From Clostridiales bacterium (GTDB lineage Bacteria; Bacillota; Clostridia; Oscillospirales; Oscillospiraceae), in NCBI GenBank assembly GCA_012516225.1, contig JAAYWX010000172.1, positions 1 through 11,506 on the forward strand: a DNA stretch of 11,506 bases. Direction: 5' to 3'. Of this stretch, positions 1-6,195 are shown in pieces. The notes beneath the pieces are model-generated. The model saw only the letters and a program-made list of their open reading frames with translations, did not search any database and had not been told where the DNA came from. Position 1 is the stretch's first letter, and every line of letters starts with the position of its first letter. Made by a program: the position numbers and the translations under genes.

Positions 1-48
1 GCCCAAACTTTAATAGCAGGATTTATTCCGCTTGTCACATCCGTCTAA
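1..48 (+). CDS. possible 3' end of an unidentified gene (partial)
   Basis: Frame 1 is open from the window edge to a TAA at 46-48 and encodes 15 residues, AQTLIAGFIPLVTSV. The tail is hydrophobic, as at the end of a membrane protein. Fifteen codons without a stop are easily expected by chance, and the other two forward frames stop at 11-13 and 49-51, so this is only a suggestion. No function can be assigned. The DNA becomes clearly AT-rich and non-coding just after the stop, which fits a gene end. Confidence 0.2.
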   Translation, partial: AQTLIAGFIPLVTSV

Positions 49-346
49 AATAAAACATAATTTAAATTAACAATTTTCTTTATAAACCTTTATAAATAAC
101 TACGGTTTTCGAAAAATAAATTTTTGATAATATTTACTGTATTTACCTGCCTAATATCTTGAATTTTTCTATTTTACCTATTATTGATTTCAAAAGGTTC
201 AAGGTTAGAACTGTAACTTGACATAAGGCATTAAACCTGTTAAAAAAGAAGTGTACGGTAACGCGGTTCTGCTTGCGATCCAGACATTCAGTGTGTCCGT
301 TTGTTATTTATCTATTTCTATTTAAACTTTACCTTTAGGAGCTAAT
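49..346. other. AT-rich intergenic region, no gene seen
   Basis: About 300 bases with no supportable gene on either strand. It holds two TTTATAAA palindromes in tandem (79-86 and 89-96, 10 bp apart), several A/T tracts, and the candidate promoter of the phospholipase C-like gene. The leader (about 250-346) contains no strong hairpin or recognisable riboswitch. Confidence 0.6.
218..246 (+). promoter_or_regulatory. candidate sigma-A promoter of the phospholipase C-like gene
   Basis: A perfect -35 TTGACA (218-223) is followed after 17 bp by TAAAAA (241-246), which matches four of six -10 positions. It would give a leader of about 95 nt. It is the best promoter match in this intergenic region, but the -10 is weak. 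Confidence 0.45.
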
Positions 347-1066
347 ATGAAATCTACCACACACTTTGCAATGGCGCATATTATATTCGCTTCTCTTCAG
401 AAGCGCGGAATCTATTTAAACCGCATTGCTTTTGTATACGGCAACATAGCACCGGATTATCTGCCCTCCATGCTTGTACCCGCTCATTTCAGCAAGACCT
501 GTTCGCGCATGACCGAAAAAATTCTCTCCGAGCTTTCACAGGTTCCCATCTGCCACAACGGACGTGTCGGCGCGGAGTACTCGAAAAAGCTTGGTCTTAT
601 GTGCCATTTTCTTTGTGACAGCTTTTGTTTCGCCCACAACGGCGATTTTGCAACCGGTCTTACTCAGCACGCCGCTTATGAACGCGAGCTTGACGAATAT
701 ATGAGGCGCAATTGTCTTCATATTCTTGATGTTGACGGCAAATGTCCGGTTGAAACATATGCGGAAACCTCCAATCTGATAAATTATATAGAAACAACAA
801 AGGGAGATTACTTGAAAGCCGGATATACCCTTCACAACGATCTTGCATTTGCGTTTAACGCGTGCATAACGGCAATAGTCAATGCTGTGGCTATTTCAAA
901 GAAAATTCCTGCTGCATCGACCAGCATAGAACTTGAGGATTTTATAACCTCTCTGAAAAGCTACGCTACCGGCAAAAACATTGTGTTTCGTATGTTTTTC
1001 TACAAAAACAGGAACAGCGACATCTTTTTCCTTCCGGAACTCATGCCGCCGATCGCTGCCCTTTAA
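347..1066 (+). CDS. zinc-dependent phospholipase C-like protein
   Basis: This 239-residue protein resembles the zinc-dependent phospholipase C/S1-P1 nuclease fold family (PF00882-like). Candidate metal ligands lie in the expected order: H6 and H11 near the N-terminus, D37 in NIAPDYLP, H47, then the hallmark helix CHFLCDSFCFAHN (H87, D91, H97), and H108 with E112 beyond it. Known members bind three zinc ions and hydrolyse phosphodiesters of phospholipids, but this short clostridial subfamily is largely uncharacterised and its substrate is unknown. No signal peptide or membrane segment is seen, so it may act inside the cell or lack lipase activity. The ATG start follows AGGAG (337-341) by 5 nt. 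It stands alone, converging on gapA across a shared terminator. Confidence 0.8.
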   Translation: MKSTTHFAMAHIIFASLQKRGIYLNRIAFVYGNIAPDYLPSMLVPAHFSKTCSRMTEKILSELSQVPICHNGRVGAEYSKKLGLMCHFLCDSFCFAHNGDFATGLTQHAAYERELDEYMRRNCLHILDVDGKCPVETYAETSNLINYIETTKGDYLKAGYTLHNDLAFAFNACITAIVNAVAISKKIPAASTSIELEDFITSLKSYATGKNIVFRMFFYKNRNSDIFFLPELMPPIAAL

Positions 1067-1092
1067 TAAACACTGCGATGATATGCAGAACA

Positions 1093-1129
1093 AAAATATG
1101 CCTGCCGGAAATACCGGCAGGCATATTTT
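1093..1129. terminator. bidirectional intrinsic terminator between phospholipase C-like gene and gapA
   Basis: A perfect 16-bp inverted repeat (1093-1108 with 1114-1129) has a 5-nt AAATA loop. Its GC core is CCTGCCGG/CCGGCAGG, flanked by A-rich 5' and T-rich 3' arms, so RNA from either strand ends in a hairpin with a U-rich tail. It lies 26 nt after the stop of the plus-strand gene and 20 nt beyond the gapA stop, and so fits both convergent units. Confidence 0.93.
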
Positions 1130-1149
1130 ATTTGGGAAAACCGCTGTGC

Positions 1150-2154
1150 TTACTCAACCGTGCTGATATGCTGGATAAGCTCTATAACCTTGTTTGAGTA
1201 GCCCCATTCATTGTCATACCAAGAAACGAGCTTAACAAACTTTTCGTTAAGCATTATTCCAGCATCCGCATCAAAAATGGAAGTACGCGGATCGCCGATA
1301 AAGTCCGATGAAACAACAAGTTCGTCAGTATATCCAAGAATTCCTTTAAGCTCGCCTTCGGAGGCTTCTTTTATAACTTTGCAGATTTCCTCATAGGTTG
1401 TCCCCTTCTTGAGATTAACCGTAAGGTCAACTACCGAGACGTCAAGTGTCGGAACGCGGAAGGCCATACCTGTCAGTTTCCCTGCCAGTTCAGGAATTAC
1501 TTTTCCCACTGCCTTTGCGGCACCGGTGGATGAGGGAATAATGTTGCCGGATGCAGCCCTTCCGCCTCTCCAGTCCTTCATTGACGGGCCATCAACAGTG
1601 CGCTGTGTCGCCGTTGTCGAGTGGACGGTGGTCATAAGTCCGCTCTCAATTCCGAAATTATCGTTGATGACTTTTGCAAGCGGAGCAAGGCAGTTAGTCG
1701 TACATGAAGCATTGGAAACAATATTCATTTCGCGTTTGTATGAATTGTGGTTTACACCCATTACAAACATAGGAGCGTCGGCGCTCGGAGCGGAAATCAC
1801 CACTTTTTTCGCGCCTGCGGAAATATGGGCGCTTGCCTTCTCAACGGTTGTGAAAAGTCCGGTAGATTCTACTACGAAATCTGTATCATACTGTCCCCAA
1901 GGCAGCTTGCTTGGATCTTTTTCGCAGAAAACAGGAATAGTTTTCCCATTAACAACTATGCTGTTTTCCGTATGGCTTACTGTTCCTTTAAATCTGCCGT
2001 GAATTGTATCATACCTTAGCATATAAGCCATATAATCCGGCGTTAGCATATCGTTTATTCCAACGAATTCAATATTCTCGTTATTCAGGCCCGCGCGAAA
2101 AACAAGCCTTCCTATTCTTCCGAACCCGTTGATGCCTACTCTGATTTTTTTCAT
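1150..2154 (-). CDS. gapA: type I glyceraldehyde-3-phosphate dehydrogenase
   Basis: This enzyme oxidises glyceraldehyde-3-phosphate to 1,3-bisphosphoglycerate with NAD+ and phosphate in cytosolic glycolysis. At 334 residues it has the usual full length. The Rossmann motif INGFGRIGR is at residues 8-16, N34-D35 at the end of the second strand favours NAD+ over NADP+, SNASCTTNC carries the catalytic C151, and H178 in TTVHSTTATQ is the general base. The stretch TVDGPSMKDWRGGR and the following NIIPSSTGAAKAVGKV look like the E. coli GapA/eukaryotic subtype rather than the Bacillus GapA subtype. The ATG follows AAGGAGG (2162-2168) by 7 nt. It lies downstream of, and on the same strand as, a GntR-type regulator gene, across a 219-bp gap containing possible operators. 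Confidence 0.98.
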   Translation of the reverse strand: MKKIRVGINGFGRIGRLVFRAGLNNENIEFVGINDMLTPDYMAYMLRYDTIHGRFKGTVSHTENSIVVNGKTIPVFCEKDPSKLPWGQYDTDFVVESTGLFTTVEKASAHISAGAKKVVISAPSADAPMFVMGVNHNSYKREMNIVSNASCTTNCLAPLAKVINDNFGIESGLMTTVHSTTATQRTVDGPSMKDWRGGRAASGNIIPSSTGAAKAVGKVIPELAGKLTGMAFRVPTLDVSVVDLTVNLKKGTTYEEICKVIKEASEGELKGILGYTDELVVSSDFIGDPRTSIFDADAGIMLNEKFVKLVSWYDNEWGYSNKVIELIQHISTVE

Positions 2155-2209
2155 AGATCTGCCTCCTTAGAAATAATAGTGTGCGCATACATGCAGATGT
2201 GAATTAACA

Positions 2210-2221
2210 TATACATGTATA
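2210..2221. promoter_or_regulatory. 12-bp perfect palindrome in the gapA control region, possible operator
   Basis: TATACATGTATA is its own reverse complement and lies 56-67 bp upstream of the gapA start codon. A -10-like TATAAA on the minus strand (2241-2246) sits upstream, which would put the palindrome just after the transcription start. The core TAC-AT-GTA resembles the TTACAAGTAA inverted repeat at the gntR promoter (3208-3217). That it binds the neighbouring GntR protein is inference. Confidence 0.4.
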
Positions 2222-2293
2222 ATACGTTTGCCGATACTTTTTTATACTCATCGCTTAAAACAGCGATAGCGGCCATAAATTATTAATAAGTCC

Positions 2294-2309
2294 TCCGGGA
2301 TTGCCCGGA
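2294..2309. repeat. GC-rich inverted repeat upstream of gapA
   Basis: TCCGGG-ATTG-CCCGGA forms a 6-bp perfect stem with a 4-nt loop between gntR and gapA. No T-tract follows closely on the minus strand, so it is not a typical terminator. It could be an operator or an RNA hairpin in a gntR readthrough transcript. A further 6-bp inverted repeat, ATCGCT/AGCGAT, lies nearby at 2250-2267. Confidence 0.4.
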
Positions 2310-2340
2310 CAAAATTTCTGCAAACCGGCCAGTCACAGGC

Positions 2341-2366
2341 AAAGAAAAACAAATCCTGCGGAGGAT
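2341..2366 (-). terminator. weak intrinsic terminator of the GntR gene
   Basis: On the minus strand, ATCCT-CCGC-AGGAT (2366-2353) is followed by a U-rich run (TTGTTTTTCTTT, 2352-2341), starting 8 nt after the regulator's stop codon. The stem is only 5 bp, so termination may be partial and some transcripts could read on into gapA. Confidence 0.5.
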
Positions 2367-2373
2367 ATTAAAA

Positions 2374-3159
2374 CTACTTGTCCACGCTTCTTGTGAACGA
2401 AACTCCGTCTTTATGGAGATAAACGTCAAGCGTCACCCTGTCGGCCCTGATAAGGCTCTGTGTATATTCGTAAATCATTCCTGTTTCCGTTCTGGTTCTT
2501 CTCTGAACGGAAAACGCACAGCTCCCCGGTCTGCATCCAAGCAGCTCAGCTTCCTCTCTCCCGAGGATAACCGCTTCATAAGAATCCACCGCTGAGGCCG
2601 GCGCTATTCCGACTTCGTACAGCAGGCTGTAAAAACTATGTGTTTTTAAAAGTTCTTTTGTAAGCTTGGGATAAATATATTGCGGATAAAAAGAAGTTTC
2701 AAGAATAAGCGGCTCGTCATTGACGTTTCTTATTCTTGTAAACCTGTATACGGATTTGTCAGATGAATTAAGCTCAAGAACTTTCATAATATCAGGTGTG
2801 GGAGTAATTATCTCAAACTCAATAAGCGTTGAAGACGGAGTAAGCCCCATTGCGCTGATTTCGGAAGTAAATGAATAAACATTTTCCGTTTTTCGGCGCA
2901 TCTTCGGCTCGGCAACAAATGTTCCTCTTCCCTGCTTACGCACCACAAGCCCTTCCGCTTCGAGATAGCCTATAGCCTGTCGAACCGTACTGCGGCTGAT
3001 GTTAAAAGTCTTGCACAGCTCCGCTTCTGAAGGCAGCAGTTCACCCGGGCTGAGAGTTCCTGCCGTAATATTTCTTTTAACAATGCTGACAAGCTGCGAA
3101 TAAAGCGGAATATCGCTGTCCATCGACAAAGTGCTGAGAAGTATAGGATTTGTTTCCAT
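2374..3159 (-). CDS. GntR-family transcriptional regulator, HutC subfamily (UTRA domain)
   Basis: This 261-residue DNA-binding regulator has an N-terminal winged helix (about 17-85; LLPSEAELCKTFNISRSTVR, then EAEGLVVRKQGRGTFV) and a C-terminal UTRA ligand-sensing domain (about 100-252, with FYSLLYE and YTQSLIRADRV). UTRA regulators usually bind a small metabolite, often a phosphorylated sugar or amino sugar, and then release DNA; the ligand here cannot be told. I place the start at the ATG of 3159-3157. It follows GGGGAG by 7 nt, and a promoter with a perfect -10 lies at 3185-3190. The upstream in-frame ATG at 3201 would lie before the transcription start and cannot be used. gapA is next on the same strand and is a candidate target along with the regulator itself. 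Confidence 0.9.
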   Translation of the reverse strand: METNPILLSTLSMDSDIPLYSQLVSIVKRNITAGTLSPGELLPSEAELCKTFNISRSTVRQAIGYLEAEGLVVRKQGRGTFVAEPKMRRKTENVYSFTSEISAMGLTPSSTLIEFEIITPTPDIMKVLELNSSDKSVYRFTRIRNVNDEPLILETSFYPQYIYPKLTKELLKTHSFYSLLYEVGIAPASAVDSYEAVILGREEAELLGCRPGSCAFSVQRRTRTETGMIYEYTQSLIRADRVTLDVYLHKDGVSFTRSVDK

Positions 3160-3184
3160 AGGACAACTCCCCTTTCCCTTCAAC

Positions 3185-3213
3185 ATTATATGCACAGTCA
3201 AAAAATATTACAA
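3185..3213 (-). promoter_or_regulatory. sigma-A promoter of the GntR gene, overlapping a possible operator
   Basis: On the minus strand, a perfect -10 TATAAT (3190-3185) lies 17 bp from a -35-like TTGTAA (3213-3208). The start point would fall near 3178, giving a short leader of about 20 nt before the ATG at 3159. The -35 overlaps the inverted repeat TTAC-AA-GTAA (3208-3217), which is well placed for autorepression. Confidence 0.75.
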
Positions 3214-3375
3214 GTAAAATTTGCATATTGAAGGTTTTCTTTGCATAAGTTCCGTAAAGTTCCGGCAGTTTTGGCGGATTGACCGAACAATTGCGCAAAA
3301 TAATAAGCGCGTAAACTTTTACTTTTCAGAAAACTTCGGTCTGCTCTTATTATTACCCTCATTTGCTAAATTTGC
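3214..3375. other. divergent intergenic region with nested inverted repeats
   Basis: No gene is seen. A short direct repeat AAGTTCCG occurs twice (3247-3254, 3257-3264). Two interleaved inverted repeats follow: GACCGAA (3281-3287) with TTCGGTC (3335-3341), and AATAATAAG (3299-3307) with CTTATTATT (3346-3354). The order a-b-a'-b' is that of a pseudoknot if transcribed. No convincing promoter was found for such an RNA. Confidence 0.4.
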
Positions 3376-3404
3376 TTGACAATAGTTCAAAAAACAATTA
3401 TAAT
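3376..3404 (+). promoter_or_regulatory. consensus sigma-A promoter of rpsU
   Basis: TTGACA (3376-3381), a 17-bp spacer and TATAAT (3399-3404) match the consensus at every position. The start point should be near 3411, giving a leader of about 63 nt with two small hairpins: GCCAT/ATGGC (3417-3431) and CGCC/GGCG (3440-3451). This is as expected for a strongly expressed ribosomal protein gene. Confidence 0.93.
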
Positions 3405-3473
3405 AGCTCCGTTAAAGCCATGGATGATGGCCCTTAAAGCGCCGTTAGGCGTATTTGGAGGGAGGGAAATAGA

Positions 3474-3659
3474 ATGTCGGAAGTACGCGTCAAAGAGAAC
3501 GAATCTCTGGACAGTGCTCTTAAAAGATTTAAGAGAAGCTGTGCCAAATCCGGAGTTATGTCGGACCTCAGAAAAAAGGAATACTATCAGAGTCCCAGAG
3601 TCAAGCGCCGTAAGAAATCTGAGGCGGCCCGGAAGAACAAGAATAAACATTACAATTAA
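3474..3659 (+). CDS. rpsU: 30S ribosomal protein S21
   Basis: This small basic protein of the 30S subunit, 61 residues, is near the usual 57-70. It starts with the family pattern (VRVKENESLDSALKRFKR), continues with a central helix SDLRKKEYYQSPRVKRRKK, and ends in a Lys/Arg-rich tail that binds 16S rRNA near the mRNA platform. The ATG follows a purine-rich GGAGGGAGGG stretch (3457-3466). It is a single-gene unit with a consensus promoter and a strong terminator. In many Firmicutes rpsU lies near yqeY/gatB-like genes; here it is followed by a DNA glycosylase. Confidence 0.97.
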   Translation: MSEVRVKENESLDSALKRFKRSCAKSGVMSDLRKKEYYQSPRVKRRKKSEAARKNKNKHYN

Positions 3660-3687
3660 TTCCTGCTTTTTATTTATTGAAAACACT

Positions 3688-3716
3688 GATCCCGCCTCTT
3701 TTGGGGCGGGATTTTT
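3688..3716 (+). terminator. intrinsic terminator of rpsU
   Basis: The stem ATCCCGCCTC/GGGGCGGGAT (3689-3698 with 3703-3712; one G-U pair) closes a TTTT loop and runs into TTTTT at 3712-3716. It lies 29 nt after the rpsU stop codon, a textbook rho-independent terminator. Confidence 0.95.
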
Positions 3717-3760
3717 GCAAACATAATTCCTGACAAGGCATTTTATGGAGGCGCAAAGAT

Positions 3761-4582
3761 ATGATGAAAGCTGAAGAAAACGGCTTCGTATTGGCCTCTG
3801 CCGAAAACTTCAGTCTTAAAAAAACTTTCGAATGCGGTCAGTGTTTCAGATGGAACCTCTGCGGAGACGGAACATATGAAGGCGTTGCATACGGCAGGGT
3901 TTTGAGAATATGGGAAGAAAACGGCAGAATAGTCTGTGCTGCGAAAGATGAGGATATCCCCTTCTGGCACGATTATTTCGACCTTGAAACCGATTATTCA
4001 GAAATATCCGTTCCTTTTTCGGAACCTCCCTATCTCAGGATATGTGCAGAGTTTGGGCGCGGCATCCGCATATTGAAACAGGAACCGTGGGAAACTCTTT
4101 GTAGCTTCATTATTTCCCAGTGCAACAACATTCCCAGAATAAAACGCATAATATCCGCGATGTGTAGGCTTTTCGGAGAAGAACTTGAATACGGGCTTTA
4201 TTCTTTTCCTTCAGCGCAGCGTATAGCCTCTCTCAGTGAAAAAGATCTCTCCCCTCTCCGGTGCGGTTACCGCACGGCATACATTTTGGATGCGGCCCGA
4301 TATGTCAGCAGCGGAATGATTGACTTTGATGTGCTTTCCAAAATACCCTCATATGAAGCCTTTGCGGCTATAAAGAAAATTAATGGAGTAGGCAGCAAAG
4401 TAGCTGACTGTTTTCTTCTTTACGGGCTGCACAAAATGGACAGATTCCCCGTGGATGTCTGGATGAAGCGTGCGCTTAAAGAGCACTTTCCCGAAGATTA
4501 CGATCCTCGTGTTCTTGGTCCCCATGCCGGACTTGCACAGCAGTACATATTCTATTATACACGCACAGGTGGGATCTCTTAA
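3761..4582 (+). CDS. ogg: 8-oxoguanine DNA glycosylase, OGG1 type
   Basis: This bifunctional base-excision repair enzyme removes 8-oxoguanine from DNA and cleaves the abasic site. Its 273 residues comprise an OGG_N domain (about 8-115; FECGQCFRW, then KQEPWETLCSFIISQCNN) and an HhH-GPD domain (about 115-265). The helix-hairpin-helix KINGVGSKVADC carries the catalytic lysine K213, and FPVDVW carries the activating aspartate D232, at the same spacing as Lys249/Asp268 of human OGG1. The first of two adjacent ATGs is chosen because TGGAGG (3746-3751) precedes it by 9 nt. No clear promoter was found between the rpsU terminator and the start. It is followed by guaB, which has its own promoter. Confidence 0.93.
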   Translation: MMKAEENGFVLASAENFSLKKTFECGQCFRWNLCGDGTYEGVAYGRVLRIWEENGRIVCAAKDEDIPFWHDYFDLETDYSEISVPFSEPPYLRICAEFGRGIRILKQEPWETLCSFIISQCNNIPRIKRIISAMCRLFGEELEYGLYSFPSAQRIASLSEKDLSPLRCGYRTAYILDAARYVSSGMIDFDVLSKIPSYEAFAAIKKINGVGSKVADCFLLYGLHKMDRFPVDVWMKRALKEHFPEDYDPRVLGPHAGLAQQYIFYYTRTGGIS

Positions 4583-4642
4583 TTACTTTTCCCGAACCGA
4601 AAATATCTTTTAAAAATATTGATTATATAACTATATCAGCGG

Positions 4643-4672
4643 TTGACAGCCTGTCCGCCTATGGAGTACAAT
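4643..4672 (+). promoter_or_regulatory. sigma-A promoter of guaB
   Basis: TTGACA (4643-4648), an 18-bp spacer and TACAAT (4667-4672) form a strong promoter with a very AT-rich stretch just upstream (about 4605-4637) that may act as an UP element. The leader would be only about 25 nt, too short for a purine riboswitch. Confidence 0.85.
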
Positions 4673-4704
4673 GTTCAAAATCAGAGAAAGAGGGAGCTGT
4701 TCTA

Positions 4705-6189
4705 ATGGAAATGGACAAGATTTATGCCGAGCGTTTTATCGGCGAGGGGCTGACATACGACGATGTTCTTCTGGTTCCCGCGGAAAGCAGTGTTCTTCCC
4801 GCCGACATAGACCTGAGCACTCATCTGACAAAAAAAATTGCGCTTAGAATACCTCTGATCAGCGCTGCCATGGATACGGTAACTGAATACCGCATGGCAA
4901 TTGCGCTTGCCCGTGAGGGAGGAATAGGAGTTATCCATAAAAACATGAGCATAGATGCTCAGGCTGAACAGGTGGATCTTGTCAAGCGCTCGGAAAACGG
5001 TGTTATCACCAATCCGTTTTCACTTACGGCAGACCGCTCCATCGGTGAAGCGGACGCCCTTATGGCGAAGTTCCGCATTTCTGGTGTCCCCATAGTTGAT
5101 ACCGACGGAATACTCATAGGAATTATAACAAACCGCGACATGAAGTTTGAGGAAGATATGTCCCGCCGCATTGCGGAAGTCATGACAAAGGAAAACCTTG
5201 TAACCGGCAAAGTCGGCACAACGCTTGAAGAAGCGAAGAAAATACTGCACGCAAACAAAATTGAAAAACTGCCCATTGTAGACGAGAACGGGCGTCTGCG
5301 CGGGCTGATTACGATAAAAGATATCGAAAAGGCGCTTACCTATCCCAACGCCGCAAAGGATGACCACGGACGTCTGCTCTGTGCTGCAGCTATCGGAGCG
5401 ACCTCGGACATACTCGACAGGGCGGGTGCTCTCGTTGATGCCGGAGTTGATGTTCTGACTCTTGACAGCGCGCACGGTCATTCCCAGAATATCCTGCGTA
5501 GCGTTTCTCTCATCAAGGAAAAATATCCTGATGTCCAGCTTATTGCGGGAAACGTAGCCACTCCAGAAGGTACTGAGGCTCTGATAAAAGCCGGTGCAGA
5601 CTGCGTAAAAGTCGGAATCGGCCCGGGCTCCATCTGTACAATACGAATAGTCGCTGGCATAGGCGTTCCTCAGATGACGGCAGTTTTGGAGTGCGCCGCA
5701 ATGGCCGATAAATACGGCATACCTGTAATTGCGGACGGCGGTATAAAATACTCCGGCGATATAGTAAAGGCTATAGCGGCAGGCGCGTCCGTTGTCATGC
5801 TCGGCTCTCTCTTTGCTGGCTGTGAAGAAAGCCCCGGAGAAACAGAGGTTTACCAAGGCCGTCAATTCAAGGTTTACAGAGGTATGGGAAGCATTTCCGC
5901 AATGACAAAAGGCAGCCGTGACCGCTATTTCCAGGAAGACAACAAAAAGCTTGTCCCTGAAGGCGTGGAAGGGCGCGTTCCTTATCGCGGCTCCGTTTCC
6001 GAGTCTATTTTCCAGCTTATGGGAGGTCTTAAAGCCGGTATGGGATACTGCGGTACTCCAAATATAGAATCCCTCCGCAAGAACAGCCGTTTTGTCCGCA
6101 TTACAAGTGCCGGCCTGAAAGAAAGCCACCCTCACGACATCTATATAACTAAGGAAGCTCCGAACTATACAATGAATCCTTTGAATTGA
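4705..6189 (+). CDS. guaB: IMP dehydrogenase
   Basis: This enzyme oxidises IMP to XMP with NAD+, the committed step of GMP synthesis. At 494 residues it is full length: an N-terminal barrel part (1-92), two CBS domains (about 93-213) that bind regulatory nucleotides in this family, and the rest of the barrel. The catalytic loop GIGPGSIC carries C311, DGGIKYSGD binds the phosphate, YRGMGS (391-396) and the flap R407-Y408 follow, and PEGVEGRVPY lies near the C-terminus. Oddly, the Thr that normally sits two residues after the catalytic Cys is Ile (I313, ATA codon at 5641-5643). The ATG follows AGGGAG by 8 nt. It is a single-gene unit with its own promoter and terminator. Confidence 0.97.
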   Translation: MEMDKIYAERFIGEGLTYDDVLLVPAESSVLPADIDLSTHLTKKIALRIPLISAAMDTVTEYRMAIALAREGGIGVIHKNMSIDAQAEQVDLVKRSENGVITNPFSLTADRSIGEADALMAKFRISGVPIVDTDGILIGIITNRDMKFEEDMSRRIAEVMTKENLVTGKVGTTLEEAKKILHANKIEKLPIVDENGRLRGLITIKDIEKALTYPNAAKDDHGRLLCAAAIGATSDILDRAGALVDAGVDVLTLDSAHGHSQNILRSVSLIKEKYPDVQLIAGNVATPEGTEALIKAGADCVKVGIGPGSICTIRIVAGIGVPQMTAVLECAAMADKYGIPVIADGGIKYSGDIVKAIAAGASVVMLGSLFAGCEESPGETEVYQGRQFKVYRGMGSISAMTKGSRDRYFQEDNKKLVPEGVEGRVPYRGSVSESIFQLMGGLKAGMGYCGTPNIESLRKNSRFVRITSAGLKESHPHDIYITKEAPNYTMNPLN

Positions 6190-6195
6190 ATACAC

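Noticed and set aside
1..38. Possible minus-strand gene starting at GTG (36-38) and leaving the window
   Set aside because: No ribosome binding site precedes the GTG and only about 12 codons are visible; nothing recognisable.
251..275. T-box-like GGTAACGCGG in the leader of the phospholipase C-like gene
   Set aside because: It resembles the T-box GGNACCGCG core only in part. No stem I, specifier loop or terminator is present, and the gene is not an amino-acid or tRNA synthetase gene.
3160..3201. Upstream start of the GntR regulator at 3201
   Set aside because: That ATG lies upstream of the perfect -10 at 3185-3190, so it would not be in the transcript, and it has no ribosome binding site.
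3376..3726. Plus-strand open frame of 116 codons overlapping rpsU
   Set aside because: It begins in the rpsU promoter -35 and overlaps the clear S21 gene in another frame; shadow frame.
5020..6195. 391-codon open frame on the minus strand opposite guaB
   Set aside because: It lies wholly antisense to an intact, motif-rich guaB, its translation shows no recognisable domain, and it begins at the guaB 3' end without a ribosome binding site. It is a frame shadow.
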